From positions 31,711,629 to 31,775,628 of the forward strand of contig OX326960.1 in assembly GCA_946800325.1 (NCBI GenBank): a DNA stretch of 64,000 nt, in the 5' to 3' direction. Positions 12,414 through 21,679 of the stretch are shown piece after piece (within the stretch, counting starts at the first letter, position 1; every line of letters begins with the position of its first letter). Both the position numbers and the translations under genes were made by a program. The notes beneath the pieces were generated by a model, which worked only from the letters and a program-made list of their open reading frames with translations, did not search any database and had not been told where the DNA came from. The DNA comes from Luzula sylvatica (taxonomy: Eukaryota > Streptophyta > Magnoliopsida > Poales > Juncaceae).

Positions 12414-12693
12414 CCTCCATTGCTTCGAATTTAAGATTTATATTTGTTATTGTTTTTCCAATATTTACAATCAATCATTGTTGTGTAGAAATCTGGGGCA
12501 AACTAAAATTTCCCTTTATTTTGTCAATCCAAATATTTCCCTATTTTATTTTGCAAGACAAATCCAAGTCGTATTATTCCTGTCATGCTGACTCAGAATC
12601 ACTAAACCCTTGTTACAGCACAGCTTTCATTACATTTACTTATCACTAAACCTAAAACCCCTCTCCCACTCCTCTCACTCTCTCACACACACA

Positions 12694-14089
12694 ATGAACG
12701 CCGCCGTAGCATCGCGTCACCTCTTCGCCCCACTCCCGCCGGCGATCTCCGTCCGGCGGAGCCCCTCTCTCCGTCGAGCCTCGGCAATCCGCATGGCGCT
12801 TCGCGAAGACGGTCCTACTGTCGCCGTCGTCGGCGTCACAGGCGCCGTAGGACAGGAGTTCCTTCAAGTGTTATCCCAGCGTGATTTCCCGTACAAATCG
12901 CTCAAGCTGTTAGCGAGTCGTCGATCTGCTGGAAAACAAATTGAATTCGAAGATCGCTCTTATACCATCGAAGAGCTCGTGCCTGAGAGTTTTGATGGAG
13001 TTGACATTGCGTTGTTTAGTGCTGGAGGAGGGATTAGTAAGGAATACGGACCGATTGCGGTGGAGAAAGGGGCGATCGTGGTGGATAATAGCTCGGCTTA
13101 TAGAATGGATCCTGGAGTCCCACTTGTCATACCGGAGGTGAATCCCGAGGCAATGGAGCATCTTAGATTGAAGGGAAGAAATGGAAAGGGTGCTATCATT
13201 GCTAATCCGAATTGTTCGACGATTATTTGCCTCATGGGCGTTACTCCTCTCCATCGTCATGCAAAGGTCTGTTCTTTAGTCGATGATTTGAATTTTGAGT
13301 TGAATTCTTTGCATTTAATTTTTATTTTTGTAATTTAGGTGGTGAGAATGGTGGTTAGTACGTATCAAGCAGCTAGTGGTGCAGGTGCTGCAGCCATGGA
13401 AGAGCTTGAGCTCCAAACTCGTGAGGTAATTTTGTATACAACCCTCTAAAATCTTACTTACTTGCATATACGTCCTTCTAAGCACACACTCTTCTTTTTC
13501 TTTTCTTTTCTTTATAGGTCTTGGAAGGCAAAGAACCAACTTGTAAAATCTTCAACCAACAGGTCTCTCTCTCTCTCTCTAGTCTCTCTCATATATTAAT
13601 TTTGTAGTTATTTATATAATGCTAACTTAATCTCATATTATATAGTATGCATTTAATGTGTTCTCGCATAATTCACAAGTCCTTCAAAATGGATATAACG
13701 AGGAAGAGATGAAATTGGTCAAAGAAACTCGCAAAATTTGGGTACTTAATTGTACAAATAATATTATTTCAGTTAATGATTATTAATTAACTAGATTTAT
13801 CAAAATGAAATATCGTACAGAATAATCAAGATGTGAAAGTAACGGCAACATGTATCAGAGTTGCTTCCATGAGAGCACACGGAGAAAGTGTTAATCTCCA
13901 GTTCGAGAATCCACTGGACGAGGCCAGTTCTCTAATTATTCATTCTAATTCAAATATATATGTATAATCGTCTCTGATATTTTTTTTATTAATTTGAAAA
14001 GGAAACTGCGAGGCAAATTTTACGAAAAGCCCCTGGAGTTGTTATTATTGACGATAGGGAGTCTAATATTTTCCCTACTCCTCTTGGGG

Positions 14090-14169
<80 letters not shown>

Positions 14170-14452
14170 TTCTTTCTCTAGAAATTATATATTGATGTTT
14201 TCTTTTTTGTAATTTTAGGTTTCGAACAAAGATGATGTGGCAGTAGGGAGGATACGACAGGATATATCTCGAGACGATAAAAGAGGGTAATTTTTTTTAA
14301 TCTTTTAATGTCTTGAATTGAGTTTGATATTATTATATTTTAATGGGTATTTTTGAAAAAAAATGGGTAGGTTGGATATATGGTTGTGTGGAGATCAGAT
14401 ACGCAAAGGCGCTGCTCTTAATGCCGTTCAAATTGCTGAGATGTTACTTTAA
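12694..14452 (+). CDS. ASD: Aspartate-semialdehyde dehydrogenase, plastid
   Basis: Eight exons: 12694-13266, 13339-13425, 13518-13562, 13646-13741, 13821-13922, 14002-14088, 14219-14286 and 14371-14452. They encode 379 aa (plant family about 375). The enzyme reduces aspartyl-4-phosphate with NADPH to aspartate semialdehyde, the branch point to lysine, threonine, methionine and isoleucine. The N-terminus (about 35 aa, Ala/Arg/Ser-rich) looks like a chloroplast transit peptide. The NADP fold begins [15 protein letters not shown]. The catalytic cysteine is in ANPNCSTI, and the active-site Arg/His are in [14 protein letters not shown]. The C-terminus is [20 protein letters not shown]. The exon 5/6 join needs a GC donor (GAG|GCCAGT). 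Intron 3 and intron 6 carry CT tracts directly after the donor. The 5' leader is CT/CA-rich. Confidence 0.96.
13923..14001 (+). other. Putative GC-AG intron of ASD
   Basis: Exon 5 ends ...CTGGACGAG and is followed by GCCAGT. The intron ends GAAAAG. Only this join gives the conserved NPLDE|ETARQ in frame. The nearest GT (four bases on) breaks the frame with every nearby AG. Confidence 0.7.
14092..14162. repeat. (CT)n microsatellite in ASD intron 6
   Basis: About 35 uninterrupted CT units starting two bases after the donor GTAC. Confidence 0.95.
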
Positions 14453-14954
14453 TTTTAAAACCCTTATATATTTGATCGCGATTAATTTTCATAAATGGTG
14501 AGAATTAATATTAATTTGATTCGGATATTTAGGGGTTGAATTTGTCATTTAGTTGCGAATAATTTTGTGGAAATTTTGTAATGGTAAGTAGTATTTTGAG
14601 ATTGAGTGTTTGTCTAATTTTGTTGTAAGGTATTTTTGAATATTTGCGATGAGAATTGCAAGATACGATGGAAATAAATTTTGTTATTGTAAAAGACGAT
14701 GACATTTGTTCAATTAATATTTTCGCCGTTCTTATTATAGCTCAATAATATAATATATAAATTGAAAATAAATGCAGAATGAAAGTTAAATATTTAATTC
14801 TAAATGTTAATTTCTCAAGTAAAATTTTGAAAATTCTTAAAAGTAAACATTTAAAAAAATTTCTTATCTTTAAGGTTACTTTGGTTTAGCTCTAGTTTTT
14901 GTCTACTGCTATTGCTATGTGTTAAATTTAATTTTGCATCTAATTTAGTTTGTC
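14453..14954. other. ASD 3' flank
   Basis: AT-rich, no ORF. It probably carries the ASD 3' UTR. No clear polyadenylation signal can be singled out. Confidence 0.4.
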
Positions 14955-16162
14955 TTGGTTAGTGATTGAAGCAATAACACATTTTTGGTGTAGTTTTTCT
15001 TTTTTGGATAATGATCTCAATAAGAATATTTTTTGGCGTTGTTATTTTTATTTTAGGTAGTGATTCGAACAAGAGCAATTTTGGTCTAATATTTTATTTT
15101 AGGTAGTGATTCCAATAAGAACAATTTTTGTGTAGTTTTTCTTTTTTTGGCCAGTGATCTGAACACAAATATTTTGATGTAGTCATTTTTTTTTTGATAG
15201 TGATTTGAACAGAATATATTTTGGTGTAAATATTTTATTTTGGGTAGTGATTTAAACAAGAATATTTCGGTGTGGTCATTTCTTTTGGGAAGTGATTCGA
15301 GCAAGAATATTTTTTTTGTAGTTATTTTTTTTTCTGGGAAGTGATTTGAACACAAATATTTTGATGTAGTCATTTTCTTTTTGGTAGTGATTTGAACAGA
15401 ATATATTTTGGTGTAAATGTTTTATTTTGGGTAGTGATTTAAACAAGAATACTTCGGTGTGGTTATTTCTTTTGGGAAGTGATTCGAGCAAGAACATTTT
15501 TTGTGTAGTTATTTTTTTTCTGGGCAGTGATTTGAACACAAATATTTTGATGTAGTCATTTTCTTTTTGGTAGTGATTTGAACAGAATATATTTTGTATA
15601 TTTTGGTGTAAATGTTTTATTTTGGGTAGTGATTTAAACAAGAATATGTCGGTGTGGTTATTTCTTTTGGGAAGTGATTCGAGCAAGAACATTTTTTGTG
15701 TAGTTATTTTTTTTCTGGACAGTGATTTGAACACAAATATTTTGATGTAGTCATTTTCTTTTTGGTAGTGATTTGAACAGAATATATTTTGATGTAAATG
15801 TTTTATTTTGGGTAGTGATTTAAACAAGAATATTTCGGTGTAGTTATTTCTTTTGGGAAGTGATTCGAGCAAGAACATTTTTTGTGTAGTTATTTTTTTT
15901 CTGGGCAGTGATTTGAATAAGAATATTTTTTGTGGAGTTATTTTTTGGGGGTCGTTATTTCAACAAGAACATTTTTTGTGGATTTTTTTTTAAAGTGATT
16001 TGAACAAAAACATATTTATTGATGTTTTTCTGCGTAGTGATTTGAACACACACACATTGTGGTATATTTATTTTATTTTGTGTAGTGATTTGAACAAGAA
16101 TATTTTTGTTGTAGTTATTTTCTTTCATGTAGTAATTTGGACAAAAATATTTTTTTTGTTGA
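14955..16162. repeat. Hierarchical minisatellite, 4-monomer unit of about 186 bp
   Basis: Tandem array of a degenerate monomer of about 46 bp built on gtagtgatttgaacaagaat followed by a T-rich spacer. Four monomer variants (atttgaacacaa, atttgaacagaa, atttaaacaaga, attcgagcaaga) alternate in fixed order. Equivalent gtgatttgaacac points fall at 15341, 15527 and 15722, giving spacings of 186 and 195 bp; the 195 includes a short insertion. Monomer edges decay toward both ends of the array. The long minus-strand frames inside it are products of the repeat. Confidence 0.9.
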
Positions 16163-16809
16163 AATTCACTAAAATGCAAACTCACTTAATAGTTTCATTT
16201 ACTATTACCTTCTATCTCAATTTAATAAAAGTGAAATAATAAATGCACCTTCTTTTGAAGAAATTTATATCTAACTATTCATTCATGAATCAAAATTTGA
16301 CCAAATAGTGAATTTTTCCTGTTGGTCTTTTGGCCCTTTTAGTTAAGGAAAATTATACTTTGGACTCGTATTTTCAAAATACTCTCGATGATATCATCAT
16401 TTTTTAATTAATGCATTTAATTAACATAATACTTAACAAAAAAAACATTGAATTAATAAATTTTAAATATTAATTAAAAAATTTCAATTCAGATGGATGT
16501 TAATTTAATGAGTACTAATCTAAATGAGTATTAATTATCATGTTAATTAAGTGAGTTAATTTAATATGAGAATGTTGGGTTGAAATCTGGTGACACTATA
16601 CATGCCCTCTTAACTTAAATATCTCAAACCTAAGAAAGCATATATTACATGAAAACCCAAAATAACACAACAAATACACCTCAATATACTATTTAATTTA
16701 TATATATATAAATAAACTTGCTAAAAAGCATTTCAAAGGCTTAAAAGTTAAAACTAGCCCCATATAGAAGCCACATAGAGGCACATTTCAATATCTCAAC
16801 ATACTATTT
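16163..16809. other. Intergenic between minisatellite and GASA gene
   Basis: AT-rich (taattaa-type words), no coding potential seen. It contains the 3' side of the GASA gene. Confidence 0.4.
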
Positions 16810-17159
16810 TTAAGGGCATTTAGGCCTTTTCCTCTTGCCTTCGCCGGTATATTTGTCGCGGTAACAAGGGCACTCATCCTTGTTTCCGTACGTACCGGAC
16901 GGTACACAATTGTCGCACTCTTCGCAACACATTCCACAATATTTGAGACACCTATCTTGCATACCCGCTTTCGAACATCTCACCTTGCATTTCGCATCGC
17001 AAATATCTATAAAATTAACAAAACGAGGAAGATAAAGCGTAAATTCATTAGCGCGATTAAGTTCTCAATACCTGAACCGGAAGAGGTGGAGGAGGAGGAG
17101 ATAAAGACGAGGAGAAGGAGGAGGAGAGTAAAGGTGGTGGCGGTGGAGAGGCGTTTCAT
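16810..17159 (-). CDS. GASA/Snakin family cysteine-rich secreted peptide
   Basis: Two exons, 17159-17072 and 17006-16810, encode 94 aa. A signal peptide with a Leu-rich core ([12 protein letters not shown]) is followed by a Ser-rich spacer. The mature domain has exactly twelve cysteines in the GASA pattern: CDAKCKVRC, then [18 protein letters not shown], then DECPCYRD and terminal KCP. Family knowledge: apoplastic, gibberellin-regulated peptides acting in growth, redox balance and antimicrobial defence. The intron falls just after the spacer, before the first cysteine. A strong TATA box lies 53 bp upstream of the ATG, and a Mutator-type MITE begins less than 150 bp upstream. Confidence 0.94.
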
Positions 17160-17211
17160 CGTCGTTTCTTCAAAGACTTGGAGAGTGTGGGAAGTGTGAT
17201 TGTTTTGGCTT

Positions 17212-17219
17212 TATTTATA
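17212..17219 (-). promoter_or_regulatory. TATA box of the GASA gene
   Basis: Minus strand CCTATAAATAAAGCC, with TATAAATA 53 bp upstream of the start codon. This leaves room for a leader of about 20-30 nt. Confidence 0.65.
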
Positions 17220-17305
17220 GGAGAAAAGGGTTGGAGAAGATGAAAGGATTTATTTATCTTAAATCTTTTGTAGCCAAAAACTATTTTATTCGAATAATAA
17301 TTATA

Positions 17306-18020
17306 GGGGGATTTACATATTTATCCTTTGTTAAACTTAAAATTACATATTTATCATTTTTAAAATTAAAATATCATCCTTACCCTCATAAATCTAAAAC
17401 ATCATATTTGCCCAAAAATTAAAAATCATCCAATTTTTCCGTTAAAGTTAACGGTCAACATTTAAAATTATTATTTTACTCTTTGCATATTTACCCTTCT
17501 AAAATTCCAAAATATCATATTTATCCCTTTAAAAATAGAAATATCATATTTATTCCCTCAATAATAAAATAACATACGTAACCTTACTCACTCGACAAGA
17601 AAAAATCGCATCCTACAATTTAATAATATTTTTAGTAATAATTATATTTTTGCAAAGAAGATTTTTTTTTACATTTTTGTTTTTATCATGTGAGATTGAT
17701 AGAATGATTATCTTTTAGAATTTTATTCATGTATTTTTGTGTTTGTATTGTTATCTATGAGATTACATTGTTATATTATTTGAGTAAATATGATATTTTT
17801 ATATTTAAAAAGATAAATATGATATTTTGGATTTTTAGAATGGTAAATATGTAAAGAGTAAATACTTGATGGTTAAATTTTAACGGAAAAATTGGATGAT
17901 TTTTAATTTTTGGATAAATATGATATTTTAGATTTATGAAAGGGTAAATATGATATTTTAATTTTTAAAAAAATAAATATGTAATTTTAAGTTTAAAAAG
18001 GGTAAATATGTAAATCCTCC
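17306..18020. mobile_element. Mutator-type MITE (long-TIR foldback) upstream of GASA
   Basis: 715 bp. About 170-190 bp at each end are inverted copies: left GGGGGATTTACATATTTATCC, right reverse complement GGAGGATTTACATATTTACCC. A 9-bp target duplication, ataattata, sits at 17297-17305 and 18021-18029. Both TIR length and TSD length fit Mutator. No ORF. Similar gggtaaatatgatattt words occur in SRFR1 introns. Confidence 0.85.
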
Positions 18021-18029
18021 ATAATTATA

Positions 18030-18514
18030 TTATGAATGAATTACACAGAAAAAAAGGCACAGAAGAATTTTGAGTCTTTGACAAAGAGGGTGGTTGAGAA
18101 GAGAGAGAATTTGAAGTGCAGTAATGAGATGAACTGGCATTAGAAAGGTAGATTTAACGGTGGAGATTTGAGTTGGGAGAAAGGTAATATTTGCGTGGGG
18201 TCTCTCACGCATGCAGTGCAGCACTTAAAGATTAATAATTAATTATGCATTCACGGGCTTTTTTAGTGTATATTTTGTAGGGTCATTCTGGCCCATTGAT
18301 ATTTAATTCAAAGTAAATTAAATTATATTTTACTAATTCAGGATTGGTTTAGGTAAAACTAAAAGTATATTCTGGAATGTTATATTGTAACTTTATACAA
18401 TCTCATTAGAAATTATGAGAATAAAAGTTTGCAATGTTGGAATTACTGAAGAGAAAATGATTGTATTTTTGGCTAAGACAAAGTCGACACCGACCATGTA
18501 AGCTTTTGTTCATG
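18030..18514. other. Intergenic, nothing recognised
   Basis: Single-copy-looking AT-rich DNA between two MITEs. No ORF or RNA gene seen. Confidence 0.4.
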
Positions 18515-18522
18515 CTGGGAGG

Positions 18523-19044
18523 TAGGGATGTCAATGGTGTGGATATTGCCCGAACCGACTCGAACCGTATCCGAAAAAATATCTGGATTCGAAAAAAATA
18601 TTCGAATCCGAGTGGATCCGGATATGGATCTGGTTGCTAATTTTAAGATCTGGAACCGGATTCGATATTCGATTTTTAGGATCCGGATACTCGAAACTAG
18701 ATTCGAGTATCCGAAATCGGATCCGGATACTCATATTATATATTATTTTTATGTATTATATTTGATATTAGTTGAAAAATCATATACAAATTAATGATTT
18801 GTAAATGATTTAACTCACAATCGTAAAATTATGTTTAAATATAATCATATTTATCGTTTATGTCACAAATTATATATATTTATAGTTAAAAAGTAAGTTA
18901 CGTTATGATAACATAATATCCGTTTTAATATCCGAAACAGAACCATATCCGTATCCGTATCCGTTTATTATTCGAACCGTATCCGGATCCGACAATATGG
19001 ATATGGATCTGGTATGACTACTATCCGAACCGTTGACACCCCTA
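18523..19044. mobile_element. hAT-type MITE with perfect 8-bp TSD
   Basis: 522 bp. Left end TAGGGATGTCAATGG, right end reverse complement TAGGGGTGTCAACGG. Subterminal regions are packed with tatccg/cggata words. Flanked by ctgggagg (18515-18522 and 19045-19052), an exact 8-bp duplication. No transposase. Confidence 0.93.
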
Positions 19045-19052
19045 CTGGGAGG

Positions 19053-19514
19053 TTCTGGAATTTTAAGAAATTTAGTCAAAAAAGTATACTAGAAGATACT
19101 GATAAAAGTATTGATTTTAGTAAAAAAAGTATCTTTAAGTTTTTTTAAATGAGAAATTTTAGAAATTATATTTTGTTGTTTTGTGAATTTTACTTAGCTA
19201 TATATGATAGTGAATCTTTAATAAGTTTTACTTAACACGCAGTAACTTCCATGATAATGTCGTCGTTGTTAATTAAACAGGAATAATTAACAATTTAATT
19301 AATATTTGATTCACATGCAACACATAATTAATATGTTAATTTTACATATACATATCTAGAAATTAACATATGTTAATTAATATGTTAACTGGGCGTCTTA
19401 TTATATTATTTGTTCATGATCCATGTCAACTATTCATTAATAATGAATCAAGCACTATATGATAAATATATTAAAATAACCACTAGAAATGGGTTTCTCT
19501 AAAAAAAAAACACG
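19053..19514. other. Intergenic, nothing recognised
   Basis: AT-rich with repeated attaattaacat words at about 19275-19390. No gene. Confidence 0.4.
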
Positions 19515-19977
19515 CAGTTCGATTATTCAGATTCCGAATCGATTGAATTCGGCTTATTCGGATTCCGAATCGATTGAGTTCGGTTGAAAAAATGATATTA
19601 TTCGATTTATTCAATTCTATTTTGGAGTTTCGAAAACCGATATAAACCGAACCGATCAAATAACATCTTATTCTTTTAATATGCTAATGTCAAAATATTA
19701 AAAGAATTGATATAATAATTTTGTAAAAAAAATATATTATAACAATTGTTATTCGTTTTATTCGGTTGAACCAAATATATATTTTTTATTATTATTTTTT
19801 TTAAATTATAAAATTTCTTATTCGGTTCAACCGAATAAAACGAATAACAATTTTATTTATACAGTTGAATTTTTGATCGGTTAGAAAAAACAGTTCGGTT
19901 TGGTTTAAATTGTGTTAGGCTCAATTTAAATTGATTTGATTTTGTTCGGTGAACCGAACCGATCGAATAAACACCTC
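19515..19977. mobile_element. Degenerate hAT-like MITE
   Basis: GC-richer subterminal zones of ttcggttgaaccgaa-type words flank an AT-rich core. The right end reads AACACCTCTA (reverse complement TAGAGGTGTT), resembling the other hAT ends here. The left end is not clear and no target duplication was found. It ends about 250 bp downstream of the SWIB gene. Confidence 0.5.
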
Positions 19978-20223
19978 TACGTACCATTTTGAATTTTTAC
20001 CGCAAATTAAGACAAAAAAAAAACATCGCACAAAGAGTAAGAAACAAACCTTAGATATATCAAATTCAAAATGCAAATTACCAAAGGATAGTTTCATAAT
20101 ACTAGCAAACCCTAAGGCGACAAAAGGAAAAAGCAATTTCTATCTAAGAATTGATTCATCCTTCGTTTCCCTATACAAAAAAAAGCACTTAATTTGTCAT
20201 CCAAGACAGAGAAGAGTTGATTT

Positions 20224-20733
20224 CTATTTTATGAAATGGGGATTCAGAAGCTTCGATATCTCGAGAAATCCAACTTGGTCTTTTCCAAATATAGTTTTCA
20301 GCTTTTCATCACAAAGAATAATTTTCTTATTTTGTGAATCCTGTGAAATCAAAAACAAATGCCATCTAATTAATTATTCAATAAATCAATGGATTAAAAC
20401 CTGTAAAAATGGAAAAACCTGAAGTTCGTGCTTCTTAATGTAGATCCAGATGACTTTCAGAGCCTCGGTTCTCGCAATTTCGGGGACACCGACGACGGCT
20501 TGAAGCTCAGGGGAAATCGGCATTGGCTTCATTATCCCTTTCAACTCCTTCTTCGCTGGAGCCGTCGCTTCCGGCGCGGCCGACGCAGCAGATTTTTTTG
20601 CAGATACTGCGACTCGAATCGATTTACCGCTGAGATTGTTCGGGAAGCGGATTGGAGAGGCGACATTGATCCTCGAAGGAGGAGCGATGGAGAGAGAGGT
20701 GGAAGAGATGCAAAGTGTGTTGAGAGCCGCCAT
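20224..20733 (-). CDS. SWIB/MDM2-domain protein, chloroplast-targeted
   Basis: Two exons, 20733-20419 and 20340-20224, encode 143 aa. The N-terminus (about 50 aa, Ser/Ala/Arg-rich: MAALNTLCISSTSLS) looks like a transit peptide. It is followed by a Lys/Ala linker and a single SWIB domain: GIMKPMPISPELQAVVGVPE, ALKVIWIYIKKHELQ, then after the intron DSQNKKIILCDEKLKTIFG and VGFLEISKLLNPHFIK. The intron position (after HELQ) is typical of this plant family. Family knowledge: small plastid or nuclear SWIB proteins associate with nucleoids or chromatin. The frame is open for another 59 codons upstream (to 20910). I prefer 20733 because it begins the transit-peptide-like segment. Confidence 0.92.
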
Positions 20734-21140
20734 TTCCGTGCTTAGGGTTTCTTCGAAGGAGATAGAGAGGTATGAGAGGGGATAGTGAGAGAGTGAGCAA
20801 TTGAGGGTTTTTGGAGGGTTCATCGAGTTCTTCGTAAAGGATAGAAAGACAGGGGCATTGATCCTCTCCATTTCAACGAAAACGGACGCCTCCTGTTCTC
20901 TCTCGTCCACAAATTTGTTAGAGCCGTGTGCATAATAGCACTATTTATAAATAAACTAATGAATCAAGATTTGTGAATTGTGAACTAAACATTAATGATT
21001 AATACATTATATAGAAAATAAGTCAGAAAATAAAAACCATTTATCCAATCCACAAATACATATCTTTTAGTTGACAAATAATTTATCACGCTAACAAAAT
21101 AAACACAGAAAAAAAAAGAAAAAAAGAAAAACGGAACAAA
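20734..21140. other. Intergenic between SWIB and SRFR1
   Basis: SWIB promoter and leader side plus the SRFR1 3' flank. No separate gene. Confidence 0.5.
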
Positions 21141-21644
21141 TTAATTATCGTACGAGCTCAAAGCGGCAACGACAGAGCCAGTAGTATTAAAAACCAACGA
21201 CACATCAGCATGGTCTTTCCACGACCGGTTCATCCTAAGCGCAGGATACATCCAGTCCTTGACTCTTCCAATGAACTCCTCGGGCGAACTGGAGAGGATG
21301 GCTTCCCAATCGACCTGGACGCCTGGCGGAATGTTACTGGTCAGTTCCATGTTTGCTGCGAGAAGCAAACCAAGTAGCACCGTGTAGCCTACTGCTGCCG
21401 TGCCTCTCGAAAGCGGCATGAAATTGTACCTGCGTAGAGTTTATTGTTTAGGTGGTGATTTTATGCGGATATAACCTTGGAGAAATTTGAAATTACCAGT
21501 AGTATGTCATTCGAAGGATCGAGTCTTTGACGTTGTTTAGCATGGTGAGATCGTGTGATGCGAAAAGGTCGCCACTGTATGCTTCACATAAGGCCTTTGA
21601 ATAAAATAAATAAAATATAGTTATTTAATTTTGTTTTGTGTTTC

Positions 21645-21679
<35 letters not shown>

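Noticed and set aside
15086..15878. Two long minus-strand open frames (95 and 200 codons) rich in SLPK and HQNIF-like repeats
   Set aside because: They fall entirely within the minisatellite, and the peptide period mirrors the DNA period. No domain, no start context and no splice signals.
15000..16160. CRISPR-like regularly spaced repeats
   Set aside because: Direct head-to-tail degenerate minisatellite in a plant nuclear context, with no unique spacers and no cas genes.
20734..20910. In-frame 59-codon N-terminal extension of the SWIB protein
   Set aside because: It places an unrelated peptide before a good transit-peptide start. More likely 5' leader with an open frame.
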